This document shows, piece by piece, positions 1 through 6,192 of a stretch of DNA of 6,340 bases; the first letter of the stretch is position 1; each line of letters starts with the position of its first letter. The position numbers and the translations under genes are program-made. This stretch comes from CAZEAB01 sp964552945 (lineage in GTDB: Archaea > Nanobdellota > Nanobdellia > Woesearchaeales > GW2011-AR9), in contig CAZKIP010000017.1 in the NCBI GenBank assembly GCA_964552945.1, forward strand, positions 1 through 6,340. The letters are read 5' to 3'. The notes beneath the pieces are model-generated. The model saw nothing but the letters and a program-made list of their open reading frames with translations. It searched no databases and was not told the origin of the DNA.

Positions 1-53
1 GATATATAATTGTTTTTGAGATACTTGAAGGGATTTAGTATTGTTTTTAAGCT

Positions 54-1748
54 TTAATTAAGTTCATTATCAAGTATTTTTGCGAATTCTTTTGCAAGTT
101 TATTTGTTCGATTTTTAATCTCCTTATCAGACCATTTTTTAACTTTTGAAATATCTTCAGTTATACTATGTTTTGAATCTTTATACAATTTAAGTTTTTC
201 AGAGAAAGACTTATTACTCAATTTACTATTAATTCCTCTTTCCAAAATTAATAAATTTCCAATACTATGCAATAGAACTTTATCTTTGAGTATTTCAACT
301 TTACCCTTCATTGGTGTTTGAGGATATATATGCTCTAGATTGTCTTCAGTAGTTAGACTAAATTCATTGGGTTTATCAACGTGAGTTCTACTTCGCTCAA
401 TTTTACATAATATATATTTTGCTAAGGAATGATTGTTCTGGAATGATTCTTTAACATTTTCAATAACTTGTGTTTTTGTAAGATCATTTTGCTTAATTGT
501 TTTATTTATAAGTTTAGATATTGCAGTTATTTTATTTTGTTTTTTACTATCCAGAATTTTTAGAACTTTAAGATAGTTTGATTCTTCTGGAGCAGTTGAA
601 GCCCCAGTTATTTTAACTCGTGCGATATAGGATTTTAGTATAGCTATTATTTTATTAATCTCCTTAATTCCATATTTTTTGTTTACTAATTTTAATAAAA
701 TAAGGTGAAGTCTTGAGGCGCCAAGATAATTTACTTCATCACATAAATAATTAAGTTGATTTGCATAACTTTTATTATCCAAATATTCATCAAAATTAGC
801 CTCTTTAATATTTACATAATTCTCAAGTGAAATATGTAATTCATCAATATATTTTACAAATTTTGAATCTGTTAATTTGTTTGCATGATCTCTTAATTTA
901 CGATAAGTTTTACGACCCTTTGGAACCAATTTTGACTCAATATTGCAAATACAATGTAATCTGAAGAATATTTCGGGATTTCTAGTTCTCTTTGTAGATT
1001 TGAATACGTCCTCAATATTTGACCAAATATCGGATATTGATTTATGATAATCTTCGCTTTCACTCTTTATTTTTTCAGCTCGTGAAAGAATAGAATTTCT
1101 AACTAAATCTAAAGTTCCCAACGGTGCGCCCCGATCATTCATAGATTCAAAAATATCATAAGGATCAAGATATTTACCGGTAGGTAACACTATAACTCGA
1201 AATTGATTACAAACCTTATATACTATATCATTTAATTTCTCATCTTCTTTATCTTCCAAATAATTCTTAAAATATAGGTAAGCTTTTGTAAGACTATATC
1301 TTTTATCTGGTGCCGAGGAGTCCCATAAATTATTATAAATTTTATCTTCTTCTTTACTTAGAGTCAATTTTCTTTTTTTACTATCTCCGCTTGCCTTTGA
1401 TCGGGCGGTTAGAAAACTATCAATTTCATCTACTTCAGGTATATTGGTTACTCCTCGTTCTTTTAATAAATCACGTATTGCAATAAATAATAAACTTACT
1501 GTAGCTATTCTTTGTTGCCCATCCAATAAATCATAACTTTTCTTGATTCCTTTTGTTTTTGCAGGAGATAAAACAATGGTTCCGAAAAAATGGTAATCTT
1601 CACTAATTCTTTCAGTATTTTTAATATCATCAAGTAAATCCTGCCAATGCTGAGGTTTCCAACTATATCTTCGTTGGAATTTTGGAATTTCTATTAAATC
1701 ATGTTGAGTCATTAGATCAAATAGATTTTCAGTAACTTCGCCTCTCAT
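54..1748 (-). CDS. DUF262-DUF1524 protein, GmrSD-like defence nuclease
   Basis: The 564-residue protein has the two-domain plan of single-chain GmrSD-type proteins. The N-terminal DUF262 half shows IPKFQRRYSW at about residues 21-30, HFFGTIV at 53-59, DGQQR at 76-80 and FESMNDRG at 200-207. In this family the DGQQR domain is linked to NTP binding or hydrolysis. The C-terminal DUF1524 half carries an HNH-type nuclease signature: HIYPQ at 473-477, then H494, GNL at about 497-499 and N506/N512 in the usual NLL...N...SN..F..K arrangement. Characterised relatives (GmrSD, BrxU) restrict DNA with modified bases, so a type IV-like anti-phage role is likely; the modification recognised here cannot be read from sequence. 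Both catalytic signatures look intact and the length is near normal for a fused form. It starts at an ATG with a TATA-like box 26 bases upstream, and it is divergent from the adenine methyltransferase gene. Confidence 0.9.
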   Translation of the reverse strand: MRGEVTENLFDLMTQHDLIEIPKFQRRYSWKPQHWQDLLDDIKNTERISEDYHFFGTIVLSPAKTKGIKKSYDLLDGQQRIATVSLLFIAIRDLLKERGVTNIPEVDEIDSFLTARSKASGDSKKRKLTLSKEEDKIYNNLWDSSAPDKRYSLTKAYLYFKNYLEDKEDEKLNDIVYKVCNQFRVIVLPTGKYLDPYDIFESMNDRGAPLGTLDLVRNSILSRAEKIKSESEDYHKSISDIWSNIEDVFKSTKRTRNPEIFFRLHCICNIESKLVPKGRKTYRKLRDHANKLTDSKFVKYIDELHISLENYVNIKEANFDEYLDNKSYANQLNYLCDEVNYLGASRLHLILLKLVNKKYGIKEINKIIAILKSYIARVKITGASTAPEESNYLKVLKILDSKKQNKITAISKLINKTIKQNDLTKTQVIENVKESFQNNHSLAKYILCKIERSRTHVDKPNEFSLTTEDNLEHIYPQTPMKGKVEILKDKVLLHSIGNLLILERGINSKLSNKSFSEKLKLYKDSKHSITEDISKVKKWSDKEIKNRTNKLAKEFAKILDNELN

Positions 1749-1771
1749 ATTATTTTTTTAAACGTTCAAAC

Positions 1772-1777
1772 TTTAAA
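1772..1777 (-). promoter_or_regulatory. TATA box of the DUF262-DUF1524 gene
   Basis: TTTAAA lies centred about 26.5 bases upstream of the ATG at 1748, with a purine-rich AAAAGG immediately upstream that could serve as a BRE. The spacing places the transcription start at or next to the ATG, so the mRNA is probably leaderless. TTTAAA is self-complementary, so the assignment rests on spacing alone. Confidence 0.5.
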
Positions 1778-1780
1778 CCT

Positions 1781-1795
1781 TTTCTTTTTAAGAAA
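1781..1795. repeat. Short inverted repeat between divergent promoters
   Basis: TTTCTT-TTT-AAGAAA forms a 6-base perfect inverted repeat with a 3-base spacer, located between the two divergent TATA boxes (1772-1777 and 1823-1830). Its position would suit an operator controlling both genes. Such short AT-only repeats are common by chance in DNA of this composition, so this is only a candidate. Confidence 0.25.
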
Positions 1796-1822
1796 GTTAA
1801 TACTGGACAACCACATATAATA

Positions 1823-1830
1823 TTTATATA
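1823..1830 (+). promoter_or_regulatory. TATA box of the methyltransferase gene
   Basis: TTTATATA is a near-ideal archaeal TATA box. It is centred 25.5 bases upstream of the ATG at 1852, implying a leaderless transcript beginning at that ATG. It directly abuts the upstream in-frame TTG at 1831, which makes that TTG unlikely as a translation start because it would lie upstream of the transcript. Confidence 0.7.
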
Positions 1831-1851
1831 TTGATAAATTCTTCTCTATAT

Positions 1852-3288
1852 ATGCTTATGACTAAAAAGAACCTTGGCGCATTCTATACTCCTGAAAATA
1901 CTGTAAGATTTATGACTGCATTAGTTTCAGAAAAGTTAGAAAATAAGAAAATTCTTGAACCTTCAGGAGGAGATGGTGTTTTTGTTCAAGAATTAATTGA
2001 AAAAGGATCCAAACCATCAAATATAACGGTATTCGATATAAATCCTGAAGTACAACAAAAGATTGAATCCTTTGGAGTTAATTTTGAATTAGGAGATACA
2101 TTGTTCAAAAATACTCTTGGTGAAAATAAATATGATTTAGTAATTGGAAATCCGCCATATCTTAGTAAATCTAGTAAGTATATTAAGAATAATAAATTAA
2201 AATTAAAAAAAATCTATACTGAAATTGGCACACACGATACATATGCAATGTTTATTTATCAAGGTCTAAAATATTTGAAAGAGGGTGGAAAACTCTGTTT
2301 TATTATAAGCGATACGTTCTTATCTTTAAATGTTCATGAGAAACTTAGAAATTATCTATTAAACAATTGTAAGATATTGAATATTATTCGTACCCCAAAA
2401 GATTTATTTAATCATACCGGTGCAACAGTTAATACTGCAATAATTTTAATTGAAAAAAATAATTCTTCAGCTATAAAAGAATTAGATGATAATGAAATAA
2501 AGATTATATCAAGAACTAATTCAGAAAAAGATTATTATTCTTCACCAAAATTAGTTAAACAAGGAACTTTTAGAGCTCTTCCTGGAAGCGTTTTCTATTT
2601 AGATAATAATGCACATATATTAAAATTATTCTCAAAAACTCCCAAACTTTCTGAAATTATTGAGGGTGCTATAGGGATGCATACTCGAAATAATGCTGAA
2701 GCGCTGGCAGCTATTGAAGGGAGTAAATTGGCAGAACTATATTCACGAAAAGGTAGAAAAGTTGTTTCGATGTCTGAAATTGATGGAGTTAATTATAAGA
2801 TTTATTTGAAACGAGGCGGAGAAAAACCATATTATTATCCTTTTGATGAAGCAATTGTTTGGAACGATTCCAAGTTAGTTGAAAGATATGTTATACCAAA
2901 AAATCCTTTTTTTGGAAAAGAGGGAATAGCTATTAGTGGAATTAGCATTAGATTGTCTGCAAGATATATGCCCAAAGGTTGTCTGTGGGATACGAACAAA
3001 ACCATGGGTTTTGTTGTAAAGGATCCAAATATTTCAATTAATTATTTGATTGGTTTGCTGAACACAGATCTTTATACGCGCCTTGCAAATGTTGTTAATA
3101 ATACTAGCAGTATCCAGATCAAAGATATTCGAAATCTACCCTTTGTTTATCCAGATAAAGAAACTCATGATTACGTTTCTAATAAGACTAAAGAAATTAT
3201 TGATAAACGTAAAGAAAACATTAATTATGATTTTTCTGAGATGAAATCGCAAATTGAAGAAAAAATAAATTTACTTTATTTCAACTAA
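1852..3288 (+). CDS. N6-adenine DNA methyltransferase (gamma class, Eco57I/TaqI-like)
   Basis: Transfers a methyl group from S-adenosylmethionine to adenine N6 in DNA. Counting from the ATG at 1852 (478 residues), the motifs run in the gamma-class order: GAFYTP (motif X) at 9-14, EPSGGDGVF (motif I, SAM binding) at 36-44, the acidic FDIN at 61-64, GD at 81-82, and catalytic NPPY at 100-103. The C-terminal half resembles target-recognition regions of Eco57I/PglX-type enzymes: FFGKEGIAISGISIRLSARY, a LLNTDLYTRL segment, and SIQIKDIRNLPF near the end. There is no N-terminal nuclease extension, so it is a stand-alone modification enzyme rather than a fused type IIG protein; its target sequence cannot be predicted. 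The ATG is preferred over the TTG at 1831 because the TATA box sits 25.5 bases upstream; ATG 1858 is also possible. The gene is convergent with the nuclease pair, its stop 3 bases from theirs, as in many restriction-modification loci. Confidence 0.93.
   Translation: MLMTKKNLGAFYTPENTVRFMTALVSEKLENKKILEPSGGDGVFVQELIEKGSKPSNITVFDINPEVQQKIESFGVNFELGDTLFKNTLGENKYDLVIGNPPYLSKSSKYIKNNKLKLKKIYTEIGTHDTYAMFIYQGLKYLKEGGKLCFIISDTFLSLNVHEKLRNYLLNNCKILNIIRTPKDLFNHTGATVNTAIILIEKNNSSAIKELDDNEIKIISRTNSEKDYYSSPKLVKQGTFRALPGSVFYLDNNAHILKLFSKTPKLSEIIEGAIGMHTRNNAEALAAIEGSKLAELYSRKGRKVVSMSEIDGVNYKIYLKRGGEKPYYYPFDEAIVWNDSKLVERYVIPKNPFFGKEGIAISGISIRLSARYMPKGCLWDTNKTMGFVVKDPNISINYLIGLLNTDLYTRLANVVNNTSSIQIKDIRNLPFVYPDKETHDYVSNKTKEIIDKRKENINYDFSEMKSQIEEKINLLYFN
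3258..3270 (-). terminator. Possible U-tract terminator of the nuclease operon
   Basis: About 25-35 bases past the stop of the small nuclease gene, the minus strand reads TTTATTTTTTC, with six consecutive T. Archaeal intrinsic termination depends mainly on such U-tracts. It lies inside the end of the convergent methyltransferase gene, where the A-run is also explained by Glu and Lys codons, so it may be incidental. Confidence 0.25.
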
Positions 3289-3291
3289 TCC

Positions 3292-3864
3292 TTACAATTC
3301 ACTAAGATGAACTATTAGTCTAAAGGGACAATCATAATCTCTTATATAGGTCAACCAATTTGTTGTGTTTGAGACATAATTTCTATTTGGGAAAAATTCA
3401 CCTTTTTTTATTATTTTACAATTACCTAATTTTTTAGCAGATAAAAATCCTTCAATTTTGCACATATTCTTTTTATCTTTTTCAAAACTTACTAACACTA
3501 TGGGATATTTCAGTTCTTCAATTTTCTGCGCTTTATGAATTCCAAAAGGAGAGTCAGTAGAAGGATATTTTACATATTCACCGGTTTTTACATGAATTAG
3601 ATGTTTCTTTTCACCAATTTTGAGATATAGGTCATATTGGTCACCCATTCTACGCAAACCAATATCTTTCCCTTCCTCTAATTTAAAGAATTCTTTGAAA
3701 AACTTAATTACTGCAATTTCTCCACGAGCGCCAATTTCATGACTTGAAATTTCTCTACCAAGCTTGAAATATCCATCGTCGTGACCATACTTTTCGGTTT
3801 GCGCCTTCGCAAGCTTATTTGCTTTTTCCAACTCTTTAATAGAAAGCTCGATTTCAATTGCCAT
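3292..3864 (-). CDS. Small PD-(D/E)XK-like nuclease candidate
   Basis: From the ATG at 3864 this is a 190-residue soluble protein without signal peptide or membrane segments. The order GARGEIAV (E49), then DQYDLYL (D78), then a strand ending HVKT (H91, K93) fits the PD-(D/E)XK nuclease fold: helix Glu, metal-binding Asp, and the final Lys. The usual acidic residue of E/D-x-K is His here, an uncommon variant that leaves activity uncertain. The region after it (PIVLVSFEK, then IEGFLSAKKL) looks like the rest of a compact alpha/beta nuclease. A longer reading begins at a TTG at 3879 (195 residues). The ATG is preferred because it forms a TAATG overlap with the stop of the upstream nuclease gene, a classic translational-coupling junction. 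A role as second subunit or accessory nuclease of the adjacent restriction enzyme is inferred; a resolvase-like or repair nuclease is an alternative. Confidence 0.75.
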   Translation of the reverse strand: MAIEIELSIKELEKANKLAKAQTEKYGHDDGYFKLGREISSHEIGARGEIAVIKFFKEFFKLEEGKDIGLRRMGDQYDLYLKIGEKKHLIHVKTGEYVKYPSTDSPFGIHKAQKIEELKYPIVLVSFEKDKKNMCKIEGFLSAKKLGNCKIIKKGEFFPNRNYVSNTTNWLTYIRDYDCPFRLIVHLSEL

Positions 3865-4781
3865 TATGAGATTTGCCAAGCCGGTCCATGTATTCCCGCT
3901 CTATTTTTCCAGCGTAACCTAAGTTCAAACTCGTCGCCCCTCTTCAAGAAAAGACGGAAGCCATTGATCTTACCAAAATTGTGTGGCCTGGAACCGTATT
4001 TGAATTCAGTTCGTATAATTTTTATTGGAGTAGTTTTCTTCAAACTGAATTTTTTATTTTTAATATTCCACAAAAGTATATAGTCCTTTTCTTCAAATCT
4101 TTTTTTGTTAATTTCTTTTTCAACTTTTTCAACATTTAATTTTTTTCCATTCAAGAAACTACTTGTTGAAATTATTGCTCGAATATTTGAAAAGTTATGG
4201 TTCGCCCTTCCTTTTCCCAATTCTTCCTTTTCTTTATCGACCCGCTCTTTTAAATCAATTAAGAATTTTGGAAGTTTTTTCTTATCGTAGTAAAAACCTT
4301 GTAATTTGATATAATCTTTTTTTGAAATCTCAGTTTTTAAACCATAATGTTTAAGAATTGCATCCAATTCATTGTCATAAAATTCAGTTATGTAATCTGC
4401 ATCAGATTTTACATCAAATAAGAAATTAGCATCCTTTAGATATAATTGTGTTTGCATGTTTTCAGCGCCCATATTTGAAGTTTGAGTTGTTTTAAATTCT
4501 ATTTTCAATTCTTCCCGTTTAGCTCCACGCTTAAAGATTATTAAAAAATCGTGATGGTTTTGTAAGCCTCCCCTTTTTTTAACTTTTATAATCTCTTTAA
4601 CTCCAATTTTATCAAACTCATTCAATAGCGAGTTTTTGATATGTTCAAATTCTTTGGAATCATCTTCAGATTCTTTTCCAGATAATATATCTATAACAAT
4701 CTCTTCTCTTTCTTTATTATGTAAATCATTATCTGATCTACCTCCCGGATTAAACTTGTAAAATAATCTTTTGATTGGCAT
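3864..4781 (-). CDS. Restriction endonuclease-like PD-(D/E)XK protein
   Basis: Counting from the ATG at 4781 (305 residues), a PD-(D/E)XK core is visible: an N-terminal Glu-rich helix (HNKEREEIV, 21-29), then HHDFLIIF with D78, then KIEFKTTQ with E95 and K97. The C-terminus has an Arg/Trp-rich strand followed by RWKNRAGIHGPAWQIS. My recollection is that similar RWKN-G-GI-PAWQI endings occur in uncharacterised restriction-enzyme-like proteins, but I cannot search to confirm this. The likely role is DNA cleavage as partner of the nearby adenine methyltransferase. In-frame starts also exist at ATG 4793 and TTG 4802. ATG 4781 is preferred because a TATA-like box lies about 24.5 bases upstream, matching the leaderless pattern of the other genes. 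The stop codon overlaps the ATG of the following nuclease gene. Roughly the last 40 codons are much richer in GC than the rest. Confidence 0.75.
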   Translation of the reverse strand: MPIKRLFYKFNPGGRSDNDLHNKEREEIVIDILSGKESEDDSKEFEHIKNSLLNEFDKIGVKEIIKVKKRGGLQNHHDFLIIFKRGAKREELKIEFKTTQTSNMGAENMQTQLYLKDANFLFDVKSDADYITEFYDNELDAILKHYGLKTEISKKDYIKLQGFYYDKKKLPKFLIDLKERVDKEKEELGKGRANHNFSNIRAIISTSSFLNGKKLNVEKVEKEINKKRFEEKDYILLWNIKNKKFSLKKTTPIKIIRTEFKYGSRPHNFGKINGFRLFLKRGDEFELRLRWKNRAGIHGPAWQIS

Positions 4782-4801
4782 ATTGTTGCTCATCAAAAAC
4801 A

Positions 4802-4809
4802 ATATTTAA
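4802..4809 (-). promoter_or_regulatory. TATA box of the nuclease operon
   Basis: Read on the minus strand, TTAAATAT is centred about 24.5 bases upstream of ATG 4781. It supports a leaderless transcript starting there and carrying both nuclease genes. It argues against ATG 4793 as the start, since that would leave only about 12 bases to the box. Confidence 0.5.
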
Positions 4810-4846
4810 GAGCTTCGAAATTACTTATTAAAGCATCTTCAATCAA

Positions 4847-4854
4847 TTTTTATC
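4847..4854 (+). promoter_or_regulatory. TATA-like box of the helicase gene
   Basis: TTTTTATC is centred 26.5 bases upstream of the helicase ATG at 4877, the same geometry as the other promoters in the window. It is a weaker match than the methyltransferase box. No ribosome binding site is visible ahead of the ATG, consistent with a leaderless message. Confidence 0.45.
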
Positions 4855-4876
4855 TTTTCTCAACATAACTGTACGT

Positions 4877-6187
4877 ATGGATATCCAATTTGATGAAGAA
4901 GGTAATATAATTCTTCCAAAACGTAAATTACCAAAGCTACCTGCATTAAGAAAATGGCAAATAAAAGCTAAAGAAAAATGGAATTCTAACAATAAAGGAA
5001 TCGTTGAAGCAGTTACTGGTTCAGGAAAAACAATATTTGCAATATCAATAATAAAAGATTTCATTAATAATAAAAAGAAAGTTTTAGTAGTCGTTCCAAC
5101 TGAAGCATTGCTAAATCAATGGCACAGTGAACTAAGTAAATATTTTGATAAGAATATAGGACTTTATTATGGACGTAAGAAGGAAATTGAGGATATTACT
5201 GTATCAATAATAAATTCAGCAAGTAAGAAAGACTTTGAAAATCATTTTGATCTATTGGTTGCAGATGAATGTCATCATACTGGTGCAAGAACATTCTCTA
5301 GATTATTAACTAAAAATAATTTTGAATCAACTTTGGGAATTTCTGCAACGCCTGAACGACTAGATTCAGGATTCAAAGACTACATGATTCCAAAATTAGG
5401 TAAAAAAATATTTACTTATTCACATATTGATGCTATGGCTGACAAAGTAATATGTAATTTCAATTTTGAGATGATTCCAATAACTCTTGAAGAAAACATT
5501 GTCAAACAAATTGATAAGATGGTTAAAAGTCTCAAAAAAATTAGTTCAGTCTTGTATGGAATTCTAAATAGAGAAATTACTATGCAAGAAGTATTATATC
5601 ATAAACGTAGGCTTGAAAACCTTGGAAATAACGCACTTTCTTCTTCCAAAAATAAATATCTATACAAGAAACTTTGCGATTATACTGAGCTCTCAAGAAA
5701 TATTGGATTAACCATATCAAGATCTGAACGTCGAATATATCTCTTTAAAGAACTATTAGAAAAACCTGAATTTGAAAACAGAAAAATAATTGTATTCCAC
5801 TTGCTAAAAAATGAAGCTAACAAAATTTTCCATATTGCCAATAAGAAAGGAAGAGCGACTTCAATATATCACTCCGACTTTTCAAAATCTAAGAATTCTC
5901 GGGCGTTAGATTCTTTTAAACAATCAACTAAGGGAGTGTTGGTTTGTGTCAGTTCATTAGATGAAGGTGTTGATGTACCTGATGCAGATTGTGCAATAAT
6001 TCTATCAAATGGAGCAAATCCCAGAAGGATAATACAGAGAGTTGGCCGTGTTCTTAGAACTAAAGAAGGAAAAACTGCAAAAATTGTTTTAGTTTATGCT
6101 AAACCTCATGAAGATTCTTTACTTAGTTTAAATGCTGTTAAACAACTTAAAAATCTGTCAATCTTAAATAAGAAATTGAAAAGATAA
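4877..6187 (+). CDS. XPB-like superfamily 2 DNA helicase/translocase
   Basis: An ATP-driven DNA helicase or translocase of the SSL2/XPB-like (COG1061) group, 436 residues. Motifs in order: RKWQ (Q-motif region) at 25-28, TGSGKT (Walker A) at 47-52, VVVPT (motif Ia) at 71-75, DECHH (motif II) at 130-134, SATPER (motif III) at 156-161, KIIVFH (motif IV), SSLDEGVDVP (motif V) at 359-368 and QRVGRVLR (motif VI) at 387-394. All core motifs are intact. Residues about 200-290 form a Lys/Leu-rich helical insert between the two RecA domains. There is no nuclease, methylase or C-terminal accessory domain, so it is a minimal motor likely to need partners. It is divergent from the two-nuclease operon across a 95-base control region and ends 5 bases from a convergent reading frame. 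Archaeal XPB helicases can pair with a nuclease (Bax1) in repair, but neither neighbouring nuclease looks like Bax1. A restriction or defence role is inferred from context; DNA repair is the alternative. Confidence 0.88.
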   Translation: MDIQFDEEGNIILPKRKLPKLPALRKWQIKAKEKWNSNNKGIVEAVTGSGKTIFAISIIKDFINNKKKVLVVVPTEALLNQWHSELSKYFDKNIGLYYGRKKEIEDITVSIINSASKKDFENHFDLLVADECHHTGARTFSRLLTKNNFESTLGISATPERLDSGFKDYMIPKLGKKIFTYSHIDAMADKVICNFNFEMIPITLEENIVKQIDKMVKSLKKISSVLYGILNREITMQEVLYHKRRLENLGNNALSSSKNKYLYKKLCDYTELSRNIGLTISRSERRIYLFKELLEKPEFENRKIIVFHLLKNEANKIFHIANKKGRATSIYHSDFSKSKNSRALDSFKQSTKGVLVCVSSLDEGVDVPDADCAIILSNGANPRRIIQRVGRVLRTKEGKTAKIVLVYAKPHEDSLLSLNAVKQLKNLSILNKKLKR

Positions 6188-6192
6188 TCAGT

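Noticed and set aside
3..38. Possible C-terminal tail (YIIVFEILEGI, stop at 36-38) of a plus-strand gene entering from the left
   Set aside because: It would fit the convergent pattern, ending 15 bases before the GmrSD-like stop, but 11 codons are too few to support a gene call. Positions 1-53 otherwise show no clear feature.
1831..1851. N-terminal extension of the methyltransferase from TTG 1831
   Set aside because: The TTG directly follows the TATA box, so it would lie upstream of the predicted transcription start; the added residues match no methyltransferase motif.
3799..3812. Hairpin TTGCG-CCTT-CGCAA
   Set aside because: The 5-base stem with a 4-base loop lies within the small nuclease coding sequence, has no T-run after it on either strand that would make a terminator, and is short enough to be chance.
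3781..4083. Plus-strand open frame of 100 codons
   Set aside because: It lies wholly opposite the two nuclease genes, its Phe/Leu/Cys-rich product mirrors Lys/Glu-rich codons on the other strand, and it has no recognisable domain or promoter.
4105..4290. Plus-strand open frame of 61 codons
   Set aside because: It is antisense to the large nuclease gene and encodes a Phe/Ser-rich peptide typical of a shadow of Lys/Glu-rich coding.
4843..5064. Minus-strand open frame of 73 codons
   Set aside because: It is antisense to the helicase N-terminus and Walker A region and overlaps the helicase promoter, so it is a shadow of a strongly supported gene.
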